The position numbers and the translations under genes were made by a program. The notes under the pieces are model-generated. The model was not told where the DNA came from. It was given only the letters and a program-made list of their open reading frames with translations, and ran no database searches. From Clostridiales bacterium 1_7_47FAA (GTDB lineage: Bacteria > Bacillota > Clostridia > Lachnospirales > Lachnospiraceae): DNA of 64,000 bases. The stretch covers positions 360,300 through 424,299 of the forward strand of contig DS990263.1 in assembly GCA_000155435.1 (NCBI GenBank), in the 5' to 3' direction. Numbering within the stretch: the stretch's first letter is position 1; each line of letters opens with the position of its first letter. Positions 26,745-34,131 of this stretch are shown here, one piece after another.

Positions 26745-27260
26745 ATGAACGAAACAATGAACGCCATACTTACCAGAAGAAGCACAAGGAAATTCCTGAA
26801 CAAACCCATACCGGAGCAGGAGCTGCAGCAGATCATACAGGCCGCGCTTCACGCGCCCAGCGGCATGGGCAGGCAGACATGGCAGTTTACAGCGGTAAAA
26901 AACAGGGAGAAAATCCAGGAACTGGCTGCTGTGATCAGAAAAGTCCTTAAGAGGGACGGTTACGATATGTACCAGCCGGAGGTCATCATCATTCCAAGCA
27001 ATGACCGTGAAAGCCCCTTTGGACGGGAGGATGACGCCTGCGCCATGGAAAATATATTCCTGGCAGCCCATTCCATGGGTATCGGCTCTGTTTGGATCAA
27101 CCAGCTTCAGGGAATCTGCGACGAGCCATCCGTGCGTCAGGTACTCACATCCTTTGGAATACCTGAAAACCATGTGGTTTATGGATTGGCCGCATTGGGA
27201 TATGCGGATGACGCCAAGGCTGAAAAGGAACGGATTGGCAAGGTTGTGATTGTGGATTAG
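26745..27260 (+). CDS. Nitroreductase family flavoprotein
   Basis: A 171-residue FMN-dependent oxidoreductase of the nitroreductase superfamily. FMN-contact motifs are RRSTRKFLNKPI (residues 10-21), HAPSGMGRQTWQF (about 38-50) and, in the C-terminal part, GIGSVWINQL and VYGLAALGYAD. The protein is short, as in the single-domain clostridial members, which usually act as homodimers with NAD(P)H. The physiological substrate is unknown. It ends at a bidirectional terminator shared with the convergent SASP gene. Confidence 0.88.
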   Translation: MNETMNAILTRRSTRKFLNKPIPEQELQQIIQAALHAPSGMGRQTWQFTAVKNREKIQELAAVIRKVLKRDGYDMYQPEVIIIPSNDRESPFGREDDACAMENIFLAAHSMGIGSVWINQLQGICDEPSVRQVLTSFGIPENHVVYGLAALGYADDAKAEKERIGKVVIVD

Positions 27261-27282
27261 GATATAAGCAATGAAATAAAAT

Positions 27283-27324
27283 GAAAGTCCCCAGACCGTG
27301 TATTCACATAGCCTGGGGACTTTC
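27283..27324. terminator. Bidirectional terminator between the nitroreductase and SASP genes
   Basis: GAAAGTCCCCAG (27283-27294) pairs perfectly with CTGGGGACTTTC (27313-27324). On the minus strand the stem is followed by ATTTTATTTC; on the plus strand by TGCTGTTT. Confidence 0.82.
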
Positions 27325-27380
27325 TGCTGTTTCCAGCAAGGTTCAGATCTTACTTCTTAAAACCTTCAGGACCGGAGGAT

Positions 27381-27584
27381 TTATTTACCTGCCAGCTGAC
27401 GCTCGTAAGACTCAATCATCTTCTTAACCATATAACCGCCTACGGAACCATTCTGTGCAGAAGTCAGGTTACCGTTGTATCCGTTGGTTAACGGAACACC
27501 GATTTCGTTGGCAACCTCCATCTTGAATCTGTCCATTGCTTCCTTTGCTTCTGGTACGTTTGTTCTGTTAGAATTGTTAGACAT
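27381..27584 (-). CDS. Alpha/beta-type small acid-soluble spore protein
   Basis: These proteins coat spore DNA, hold it in an A-like form and protect it from UV and heat; they are degraded by GPR at germination. The 67-residue protein contains the GPR cleavage context FKMEVANEIGVPL and the DNA-binding segment SAQNGSVGGYMVKKMIESYE. An Asn-rich start (MSNNSNRTNVPEAKEAMDRF) is typical of clostridial members. AAGGAGG precedes the ATG. Expression should be forespore-specific. Confidence 0.96.
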   Translation of the reverse strand: MSNNSNRTNVPEAKEAMDRFKMEVANEIGVPLTNGYNGNLTSAQNGSVGGYMVKKMIESYERQLAGK

Positions 27585-27657
27585 AATAAAACGCCTCCTT
27601 AAAATTTATTTGCCGCTTTTGTTTGAGTTGTGTGCGGCTTGTTTTGTGCTACAATCC

Positions 27658-27664
27658 TATTATG
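27658..27664 (-). promoter_or_regulatory. Candidate forespore (sigma-G/F) -10 box for the SASP gene
   Basis: Read on the minus strand this is CATAATA, a match to the sigma-G -10 pattern, about 75 bases before the SASP start. No convincing -35 is visible at the expected spacing. Confidence 0.3.
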
Positions 27665-27748
27665 TGATGATTCAAAAATAATAAACTAGAAGGTTTTTCG
27701 TTTTTTGGCTAATTTTGGGAGAACGGTTTTACATGGACCTTGAACTCG

Positions 27749-27765
27749 AATGAACAATGTTCATT
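27749..27765. promoter_or_regulatory. TetR-type operator palindrome
   Basis: AATGAACA-A-TGTTCATT is a perfect 8+1+8 palindrome, the size and form of TetR/AcrR operators. It lies just before the remnant of a TetR-like gene. Confidence 0.6.
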
Positions 27766-27787
27766 AACAGCTTCATTTTAAAGTGCT

Positions 27788-28135
27788 ATGCTGATAGTAT
27801 CTTCCGATATCCGGTATATTAATATAGGACTGGATTTGAGGATGAGGATGATTGTTAACAGGAGGGAAAAGTATCACCTGTTCTTTCATAAGAAGGAAAA
27901 CCACAGCCTCCACCAGCTTTTGTCCGCTGATCTGTGTGAGACGCTGAAACCATATATGGAAAAAAAGCTTTACAAAATGAAGGAAAAAGGACTGACGGAC
28001 GCGGCGTGCATACCCATGGCGGCATCCTTCCTGCTGTACGGGGCATCGCCTGTGATTCTGGATGACGGGTATTCAACAGAGGACAAGGCGGATGGCATAC
28101 GCGGTTTCATGGAACGGGTACTGAAATCGCGGTAG
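27788..28135 (+). pseudogene. Remnant of a TetR-family regulator (ligand-binding half)
   Basis: The frame codes for 115 residues, but only the part from about residue 20 onward looks like protein: KYHLFFHKKENHSLHQLLSA, ETLKPYMEKKLYKMKEKG and AASFLLYGASPVILDD, then DGIRGFMERVL. This resembles the C-terminal half of a TetR regulator. The N-terminal helix-turn-helix is absent, and no good ribosome binding site precedes the first ATG. A TetR-type palindrome lies just upstream, and the frame runs straight into the tail of a dehydrogenase. I read it as deletion debris of a regulator-plus-enzyme pair. It could still be expressed as a short protein. Confidence 0.5.
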
Positions 28136-28302
28136 ACATCGGAAGGTTTTCGGTGGTGGAAGAGGCCATGAAGGGTTTTGAAAAGGGAAATGTAATCTCC
28201 GTGCCGGACCTGTCGGGAAAGCTGATAAAAATCCTGGCAGATTTCCTCCCTAAAAAAGCTTATTACAGGATGGCAGGCGGGTTTATGAAGAAAATCCTAT
28301 AA
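28105..28302 (+). pseudogene. C-terminal remnant of a short-chain dehydrogenase
   Basis: In the frame ending at the stop codon 28300-28302 the sequence reads DIGRFSVVEEAMKGFEKGN, then ISVPDLSGKLIKILADFLPKK and MAGGFMKKIL. This is the usual C-terminal tail of SDR enzymes of the KR/YqjQ type (compare the tail of the intact SDR at 39073-39843). The Rossmann and YxxxK parts are missing and there is no start codon, so this is a broken gene. It overlaps the TetR remnant in another frame and ends 30 bases before the retron promoter. Confidence 0.55.
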
Positions 28303-28333
28303 AATCTTCCGGGATATAGTATGCCTTGGCAGG

Positions 28334-28362
28334 TTGCAACCCTGTCCAAGGTGTGATACAAT
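28334..28362 (+). promoter_or_regulatory. Sigma-A promoter of the retron
   Basis: TTGCAA (28334-28339), a 17-base spacer and TACAAT (28357-28362). The predicted start, about 28369-28371, places the a1 repeat at the very 5' end of the transcript. Confidence 0.78.
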
Positions 28363-28369
28363 AAAAAAT

Positions 28370-28580
28370 CATAAAACAGCAGCGGAATGATAGCATTTCC
28401 GGAACCCTGAACGGATCCGGCCGGGCAGCGAGTCGCTGTCAGGAACATCATGATAGTAAGGCCGAAAGACCGTAATCTGCTCCAATGTACAACTGCACAT
28501 TCCATGTGCACACGCCTGCGGCTTGTACATCTGCGCATCTTACGGAATCCCTTTTTGTATCATCCGCTGCTGTTTTGTGC
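28370..28580 (+). ncRNA. Retron msr-msd RNA
   Basis: The a1 repeat (28373-28392) and the a2 repeat (28558-28576) are complementary over 19 pairs with one bulged base, bracketing the RNA as in known retrons. UAGC follows a1 and its G (28393) is the expected branching guanosine. The msr part then shows hairpins CCGG...CCGG (about 28399-28420) and CAGCG-AGT-CGCTG (about 28426-28438). The msd part is a long hairpin with outer CCGTAA/TTACGG, then TGTACAA/TTGTACA, and an inner TGCACAT/ATGTGCA. The reverse transcriptase begins 35 bases after a2. Roles follow the retron model: the RNA is template and primer for a branched RNA-DNA molecule. Confidence 0.85.
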
Positions 28581-28614
28581 TGTTTATAATGGACATTCAT
28601 ATGAGGAAAATAAA

Positions 28615-29616
28615 ATGGGTGAACCGGATTTATGGAAATACTGTACGGCTGGACACTGCAGGGAAATGATCCTGTCCCTCCGCCTCCTGGAAGGGGAGGA
28701 GTGGACGGATGGGAGGATCCTTTCCTGTCTTTACGCAATCAGCAATCATACGGAGAAACATTACAGGAAACACAAGCTTGTGAAAAAGGACGGGGGCGTG
28801 CGGCATATCATGGCGCCTGACCCTGTTCTTAAGACTGTCCAGAGGAACATCCTGCACCATGTGCTGGAAGGTCTGGAGATTTCCCCCTGCGCCACGGCTT
28901 ATCACAAAGGCGCATCGGTCCGGTTGAATGCCGCCTCCCATATGGATAAGCCAGTGGTGTTGAAGCTGGATATAAAGGATTTCTTTGGAAGCATTACCTT
29001 TCCCATGGTGCATCAGGGCGCCTTCAACAGCCGGTACTTCCCTGTTCCCGTGGGAACGCTCCTTACCTCCCTGTGCTGCTGCCAGGACCGCCTCCCCCAG
29101 GGTTCCCCTGCGTCCGCAGCCATATCCAACCTGGTGATGAGGCCTTTTGATACGTATATGGACGGCTGGTGCAGGGACAGGGGGATTGTTTATACCAGGT
29201 ACTGTGACGATATGACATTTTCAGGGGATTTCAGTGCTTCCATGGTGTGGGGCAAGGCCAATGGATTTTTAGGGTCCATGGGCTTTGAACTTAATAAATC
29301 CAAAACAAAAATCCTTACCCGTCATGTGCGCCAGACCGTGACAGGAATGGTGGTCAATGATAAGGTCCAGGTTCCCCTTCCCTATAGGAGGGCGCTCAGG
29401 CAGGAGGTCCACTACTGCCTGAAATACGGGGTAAGGGAACATTTAAGGCATAGGGGCGAAACCGGATATCTGGCCATGGGGGAAGAAGGGGAATTAAGGT
29501 ACCTGCAGTCCCTGTGCGGCAGGATAGGTTTCGTGCTGTCGGCAGACCCGGAGGATAAATGGTTCAGGGATGCGGCAGATGCAGTGACCGGAAATATTAA
29601 GACTTACTTAAAGTAA
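28615..29616 (+). CDS. Retron reverse transcriptase
   Basis: This RNA-directed DNA polymerase would reverse-transcribe the adjacent msd RNA into msDNA. The 333 residues show motif A KLDIKDFFGSI (catalytic D119), LPQGSPASAAISNLV (160-174), the active site YCDD (196-199) inside YTRYCDDMTFSGDF, and the two retron hallmarks NAxxH (NAASH, 105-109) and VTG (242-244, followed by MVVN). The YCDD is less usual than YADD. The open frame reaches back to 28450, but that ATG lies inside the msd, and GAGG eight bases before ATG 28615 gives the proper start. No fused effector domain is present. Neighbours are gene debris upstream and an AIM24 protein downstream. Confidence 0.93.
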   Translation: MGEPDLWKYCTAGHCREMILSLRLLEGEEWTDGRILSCLYAISNHTEKHYRKHKLVKKDGGVRHIMAPDPVLKTVQRNILHHVLEGLEISPCATAYHKGASVRLNAASHMDKPVVLKLDIKDFFGSITFPMVHQGAFNSRYFPVPVGTLLTSLCCCQDRLPQGSPASAAISNLVMRPFDTYMDGWCRDRGIVYTRYCDDMTFSGDFSASMVWGKANGFLGSMGFELNKSKTKILTRHVRQTVTGMVVNDKVQVPLPYRRALRQEVHYCLKYGVREHLRHRGETGYLAMGEEGELRYLQSLCGRIGFVLSADPEDKWFRDAADAVTGNIKTYLK

Positions 29617-29671
29617 TCCGCCATAACCTGTGTTATACTGGAAAACAGCATGATATAGGAGGAAAAACAGG

Positions 29672-30349
29672 ATGGATTACAGGATACTTGGAGAGACACT
29701 GCCGGTTGTTGAGGTCAGGCTCAATGCCGGGGAGGCCATGTACACACAGTCCGGCGGCATGGCATGGATGAGCGAGGGCCTGACCCTGGATTCAAATATA
29801 AAAGGCGGGCTGATGAAGGGGATAGGAAGGATGTTTACAGGGGAATCCCTGTTCATGGCCACCTATACGGCTGTCAGGCCGGATTGTATCATTGCGTTTG
29901 CATCCACGGTTCCGGGCAGGATACTGCCGGTGGATATGTCAAGGACCAGCCTTATATGCCAGAAGGGGGCATTCCTCTGCGCCCAGCCCACGGTTGAGGT
30001 GAGCACGGTGTTTACGAAAAAGCTTTCCGCCGGTTTCTTTGGAGGGGAAGGCTTCATACTCCAGCAGCTGAAGGGCAGCGGTATGGCATTCCTGGAAGTG
30101 GACGGCGATGTGGTTGAGAAGACCCTGGCGCCGGGCGAGGTGATGAAAGTGGATACGGGTAATGTTTTTGCCTTTGAACCCACGGTGTCTTACGAGATTG
30201 AGACAATCAAGGGAGTGAAGAACATGCTGTTCGGCGGGGAAGGCCTGTTTCTTACCAGACTTACAGGACCTGGCAAGATATATATGCAGACCATGAACAT
30301 TGCCGAATTCACGGGCAGGATTGCCCAGGGCCTGCCAACCTCAAACTAA
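29672..30349 (+). CDS. AIM24/TIGR00266 family protein
   Basis: A 225-residue beta-rich protein of the AIM24 family (double-psi/tripartite beta repeats). Characteristic features are VEVRLNAGEAMYTQSGGMAWM near the start, GGLMKGIGRMFTGESLFMATYTA, GEGFILQQLKGSG and GGEGLFLTRLTGPGKIYMQT. The family is widespread but has no established biochemical role in bacteria; mitochondrial AIM24 affects inner-membrane organisation. A TATACT at 29634-29639 could be its own -10 box, and AGGAGG precedes the ATG, so it need not be part of the retron transcript although it starts 56 bases after it. Confidence 0.88.
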   Translation: MDYRILGETLPVVEVRLNAGEAMYTQSGGMAWMSEGLTLDSNIKGGLMKGIGRMFTGESLFMATYTAVRPDCIIAFASTVPGRILPVDMSRTSLICQKGAFLCAQPTVEVSTVFTKKLSAGFFGGEGFILQQLKGSGMAFLEVDGDVVEKTLAPGEVMKVDTGNVFAFEPTVSYEIETIKGVKNMLFGGEGLFLTRLTGPGKIYMQTMNIAEFTGRIAQGLPTSN

Positions 30350-30404
30350 GATGGGAACCACCCTTAAGATATTGAAAAAAATGCTAAAAAATCCTTAAAA
30401 CCCC

Positions 30405-30433
30405 TTGTATATCTGGAATTTTCATATTATACT
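30405..30433 (+). promoter_or_regulatory. Sigma-A promoter of rsmD-coaD
   Basis: TTGTAT (30405-30410), a 17-base spacer and TATACT (30428-30433), 55 bases before rsmD. Confidence 0.72.
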
Positions 30434-30487
30434 TGTTTGGAATGAAATTTGCTGCGGATTAGCAGTATGGATAAACAGGAGCATTGA

Positions 30488-31045
30488 ATGAGAGTAATCG
30501 CAGGCAGCGCCAGAAGGCTGCTTTTAAAGACAGTGGACGGGATGGATACCAGACCCACCACGGATAGAATAAAAGAAACATTGTTTAATATGCTGCAGCC
30601 CCAGATACCGGGCTGTCAGTTTTTAGACCTCTTTTCCGGCAGCGGTGCAATCGGAATAGAGGCTTTAAGCCGTGGCGCGGACCTGGCAGTGATGATAGAG
30701 AACAATCCCCAGGCCGTAGCCTGTATCCGGGAGAACCTGGGAACCACCAGGCTGGAGGAACGGGCCGTGGTCATGGCATGTGACGTGCTGACAGGCCTTA
30801 AGCGGCTGGAGGGACATAACTACAGGTTTGACCTGGTGTTCATGGACCCGCCCTATCATCATGGATATGAGGAGCAGGTGCTTGGATATCTGGCCCATTC
30901 ACCGATGGTATCGGATGAAACCGTCTTTGTCATAGAGGCGTCCAGGGAAACTGATTTCGGATGGCTTGAGGAAAAAGGATACCACATGATAAAAAGCAAG
31001 GAGTACAAGACCAACAAGCATGTGTTTGCTGGCAGGGGAGAATAG
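30488..31045 (+). CDS. rsmD: 16S rRNA (guanine-966-N2)-methyltransferase
   Basis: RsmD methylates G966 of 16S rRNA during 30S assembly. The 185-residue protein begins MRVIAGSARRLLLKTVDGMD, followed by the family RPTTDRIKETLFNML, the SAM-binding FLDLFSGSGAIGIEALSRGA and the catalytic MDPPY (about residues 119-123). It abuts coaD with no gap (stop and ATG adjacent), the classical rsmD-coaD pair (ylbH-ylbI in Bacillus), with ylbJ nearby as well. Confidence 0.96.
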   Translation: MRVIAGSARRLLLKTVDGMDTRPTTDRIKETLFNMLQPQIPGCQFLDLFSGSGAIGIEALSRGADLAVMIENNPQAVACIRENLGTTRLEERAVVMACDVLTGLKRLEGHNYRFDLVFMDPPYHHGYEEQVLGYLAHSPMVSDETVFVIEASRETDFGWLEEKGYHMIKSKEYKTNKHVFAGRGE

Positions 31046-31531
31046 ATGAAGATAGCTGTTTATCCGGGCAGTTTTGACCCGGTTACATTAGGGCATTACG
31101 ATATTATTGAGCGCACCTCCAAGATATTTGACAAGGTCATACTGGGAGTATTGAATAACAGGGCAAAATCCCCGTTGTTTTCTGCGGGAGAACGTGTTAA
31201 TATGTTAAAGGAAGTGACTGCTTCCCTTCCCAATGTGGAGGTTCAGTCCTTTGAGGGATTATTGATTGATTTTGTACGCCAGAATGGCGCGGCCATCATT
31301 GTAAGGGGCCTGCGGGCCATCACGGATTTTGAATACGAACTTCAGCTGGCCCAGACCAACCGGGTGATTGCGCCTGAAGTTGATACCATATTTTTGACCA
31401 CGAACCTTAAGTATTCTTACTTGAGTTCCAGCATTGTAAAAGAGATTGCGGAATACGACGGGGATATCAGCGAATTCCTTCATCCGGCCATTGCCGCCCG
31501 CGTGAGGGAGAAACTGAAGGAGAGAGGCTAG
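31046..31531 (+). CDS. coaD: Phosphopantetheine adenylyltransferase
   Basis: CoaD transfers AMP to 4'-phosphopantetheine, the penultimate step of coenzyme A synthesis. The 161-residue protein starts [20 protein letters not shown], containing the TxGH nucleotidyltransferase motif, and has [20 protein letters not shown] and the [13 protein letters not shown] segment that closes the active site. It begins directly after the rsmD stop codon. Confidence 0.97.
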   Translation: MKIAVYPGSFDPVTLGHYDIIERTSKIFDKVILGVLNNRAKSPLFSAGERVNMLKEVTASLPNVEVQSFEGLLIDFVRQNGAAIIVRGLRAITDFEYELQLAQTNRVIAPEVDTIFLTTNLKYSYLSSSIVKEIAEYDGDISEFLHPAIAARVREKLKERG

Positions 31532-31606
31532 CACTGCGCTTATATGGCCCGGTATGCGGCGTTTGTCTGAGGATGGTTCTTTATCAGGATAAGGAGAAGA
31601 AGTAAT

Positions 31607-32233
31607 ATGATGAGTAGAATTGAGCAGTTAATCAGCGAGATTGAAGAATATATTGACAGTTGTAAATTCCAGGCATTATCCAACAGTAAGATTGTTGTTA
31701 ATAAAGAAGAATTGGAAGAGCTGCTGGTAGAGCTCCGTCTCCGGATTCCGGATGAGATTAAGAAGTACCAGAAGATCATCAGCCAGCAGGATACAATCCT
31801 GGGAGAAGCCCAGGCCCAGGCAGATGCCATGCTGGAGGACGCCAAGAAACAGGCGGATTCCATGATGGCCCAGGTCAGTGAACAGACCTCGGAGATGATT
31901 AATGAACATGAAATCATGCAGCAGGCTTACGCCCATGCGGACCAGGTGGTGGAACAGGCCAGCATCCAGGCCCAGGCCATTGTGGATGCTGCCGTGAATG
32001 ATGCCAACAATATCAGACAGAGTTCCATCCAGTATACGGATGACATGCTGCGCAGCCTTCAGACCATCATCAACCACACCATGGAAGGGGCCAAGGGCCG
32101 TTTTGATGCGTTCATGACCTCCATGCAGTCCAGCTATGACATCGTATCCTCCAACCGCAATGAGCTGTCAGGGGGAATTGTCCGTCAGGAAGAGCAGGAG
32201 ATGCAGCAGGAACCGGACCAGGAACAGATGTAG
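31607..32233 (+). CDS. Coiled-coil protein, ATP synthase subunit B/H-like
   Basis: A 208-residue, highly helical protein. An N-terminal segment MMSRIEQLISEIEEYIDSCK with KIVVNKEELEELLVELR resembles DivIVA-type regulatory coiled coils, followed by long Ala/Gln/Glu-rich heptads (about residues 65-150) like ATP synthase b subunits, and an acidic Gln-rich tail. Proteins of this type follow coaD in many Lachnospiraceae and are often labelled vacuolar ATPase subunit H, which is unlikely to be correct. A cell-division or morphogenesis role is possible. Adjacent ATGs at 31607 and 31610 are both feasible. Confidence 0.7.
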   Translation: MMSRIEQLISEIEEYIDSCKFQALSNSKIVVNKEELEELLVELRLRIPDEIKKYQKIISQQDTILGEAQAQADAMLEDAKKQADSMMAQVSEQTSEMINEHEIMQQAYAHADQVVEQASIQAQAIVDAAVNDANNIRQSSIQYTDDMLRSLQTIINHTMEGAKGRFDAFMTSMQSSYDIVSSNRNELSGGIVRQEEQEMQQEPDQEQM

Positions 32234-32259
32234 TACAGGCATCCGACCATCTTCCCTTA

Positions 32260-33195
32260 TCAGCGCATGGCCAGTACATAAAACAGGATAATGGATAATG
32301 CGCTGTGGATCAGCTTCCATAGCATATAGTGCCGGATGGAGAGTCCGGCATTTTTTAATACGCTCTTTGTCTGGAAGATGCCGGACAGGCCGCCAAAGGC
32401 AGCAGAGCCGATGATAAGCATTGCGCCGGACATTCCGGGCACACTGTGGGCAATGGCCTGTATGCCGGTGGTGATTTCCACGGCTCCCAAAAGGGCAGGG
32501 CGCAAAAGGGGAGGCATGGCAAAAGGAAATACGGTGAGGTACAGGGCAAGTATGGAAAAGAGCATGATGTATCCGCCGATTTTCACCATGGTCTCAAAGC
32601 AGCCCATCATATGGTCATCAAAGGAAAAGGGCTGATTAGCTGATTCGGTATTATCCGGTATGGGATAAGGATTCTTTTTGTAGTGATAGCATTTCCTTGC
32701 TAATATGGATATGGGAAGAACGGGAAGGTACAGGGCCGCAGCAACCGCCCATATGGGACAGGAGGCCGCAATGCCCGGAATCACCCGGATCTGCGCCAGC
32801 ACGTAGCCAAGGACAAACATGGGGCTGGGATGGTTGCTGATGGCCAGTAGGTATTGCCCCTCCTCACCCGGAATCCGCCCGCTGTCCATGAACTCGCTGG
32901 TGGTCTTGGCGCCCATGGGATATCCGCATAAAAGGCCGCTCATCAGGCAGAAGCTTCCCTGGTCCGAAAGCTGTAATACCTTTGAAAGGACTGGTTTAAA
33001 GGGGCCTGTGAGTATGTGGATGGCGTTAAGGGCAACAATCACGCCGGAGCATATCATGAATGGGAGAAGGGTGGGGAGGACCACATTGCCCCAGAGAAGA
33101 ATGCCCTGTCTCGCGCCCTCCAGTGCAAGTCCCGGATTGAACAGAAGCATGAGCAGGCACAGGACGGACAGATAGCCTAAGATGGATTTTTTCAT
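32260..33195 (-). CDS. ylbJ: Sporulation integral membrane protein YlbJ
   Basis: A 311-residue nucleoside-recognition (Gate-domain) membrane protein with about eight helices. Family features include LLPFMICSGVIVAL, CGYPMGAKTTSEFMDSG, SNHPSPMFVLGYV and, near the end, GMSGAMLIIGSAAFGGLSG. In Bacillus ylbJ is sigma-E controlled and required for heat-resistant spores; its location near rsmD-coaD matches ylbH-ylbI-ylbJ, though here it is on the opposite strand. GTG 33201 is an alternative start two codons upstream. It is divergent from the M23 peptidase gene. Confidence 0.92.
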   Translation of the reverse strand: MKKSILGYLSVLCLLMLLFNPGLALEGARQGILLWGNVVLPTLLPFMICSGVIVALNAIHILTGPFKPVLSKVLQLSDQGSFCLMSGLLCGYPMGAKTTSEFMDSGRIPGEEGQYLLAISNHPSPMFVLGYVLAQIRVIPGIAASCPIWAVAAALYLPVLPISILARKCYHYKKNPYPIPDNTESANQPFSFDDHMMGCFETMVKIGGYIMLFSILALYLTVFPFAMPPLLRPALLGAVEITTGIQAIAHSVPGMSGAMLIIGSAAFGGLSGIFQTKSVLKNAGLSIRHYMLWKLIHSALSIILFYVLAMR

Positions 33196-33246
33196 AAGCA
33201 CCTGAATACAATGATTTATACAATATATTGTAAAGGGTGGCGGGCT

Positions 33247-34068
33247 ATGCCTTTGATTCTCATATTACTGCTGGCAGTGTTCCAGTGTTCCATTACCAAT
33301 TACCTGATCATGAATCCTGATTATTACCAGCTTGGCCCCTATACCTGGGAAAGCGGGGAATTCAGGTCAATGAAGCTGGGAACCATGCTGGCGGAGAAGA
33401 AGGCCATTGATTATGACATGCTTACCACACTTATGATAGAGCACGATTATGACCTGACCGGGGTGGAGGACAGCTCCTACAGCAATACGCTCCTTATGGC
33501 TGCCAGGCCCGCTGATTACAGGAAGCTGCGGCAGGCATATGAGACCGTGATGGGGGATCTTAAGTATTTTCCGGTGCCGTTAAGCTCTGATAAGGGAACG
33601 CCGGACGTGGTCTATGAAAATGGATGGCTGGAGGGGCGCAGTTACCGGACGGACGGCGAAAGCCAGGGCCAGCGGCACCATGAGGGCTGCGATATCATGG
33701 GGTCCAAAATGCCCAGGGGATATTATCCGGTTGTCAGTATGAGCGACGGGATTGTGGAGCGGATTGGATGGCTGGAGATGGGGGGATGGCGCATCGGGAT
33801 CCGAAGCCCGGGCGGGGCATATCTTTACTATGCCCATCTGTACGGTTATGCCAGGGATTTTAAGGAAGGGGACCAGGTGAAGGCCGGGGAACTGCTGGGC
33901 TATATGGGGGACACTGGATACGGGAAGACGGAAGGCACCACCGGGAATTTTGATGTGCACCTCCATCTTGGCATCTATATCAAGACGGACCATCTGGAGG
34001 AAATGAGCGTGAATCCGTACTGGATTCTCCGGTATCTGGAAAAACGGCGGCTGACATTTACATATTAG
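33247..34068 (+). CDS. M23 family metallopeptidase, membrane-anchored
   Basis: A cell-wall-directed zinc peptidase. The N-terminus is a hydrophobic anchor or signal (MPLILILLLAVFQCSITNYL). The C-terminal LytM/M23 domain has the zinc ligands in HHEGCDIMG (HxxxD), then YYAHLYGYA and DVHLHLGIY (HxH), with GDQVKAGELLGYMGDTG between them. The middle region (about residues 20-110) is not recognised. The frame opens at 33211, but AAGGGTGG before ATG 33247 supports the shorter form. Divergent from ylbJ, it may serve wall remodelling, possibly in sporulation, an inference from proximity only. Confidence 0.85.
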   Translation: MPLILILLLAVFQCSITNYLIMNPDYYQLGPYTWESGEFRSMKLGTMLAEKKAIDYDMLTTLMIEHDYDLTGVEDSSYSNTLLMAARPADYRKLRQAYETVMGDLKYFPVPLSSDKGTPDVVYENGWLEGRSYRTDGESQGQRHHEGCDIMGSKMPRGYYPVVSMSDGIVERIGWLEMGGWRIGIRSPGGAYLYYAHLYGYARDFKEGDQVKAGELLGYMGDTGYGKTEGTTGNFDVHLHLGIYIKTDHLEEMSVNPYWILRYLEKRRLTFTY

Positions 34069-34131
34069 AGTGGCCTGGCCAGGTGAATTGTGATATGATA
34101 AGTAGGATTATAGGATGGATGAGGTAAAAGG

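Noticed and set aside
28450-28614. Upstream extension of the reverse transcriptase reading frame
   Set aside because: The extension lies within the msd RNA and a2; it has no ribosome binding site, whereas ATG 28615 does, and the retron motifs start after it.
28450-29616. Group II intron maturase or DGR reverse transcriptase
   Set aside because: NAxxH and VTG signatures and the flanking a1/a2 RNA point to a retron; no maturase, endonuclease or template/variable repeat is present.
29672-30349. AIM24 protein as the retron effector
   Set aside because: It has its own ribosome binding site and a possible -10 box, and the family is not known as a retron effector; adjacency alone is too weak.
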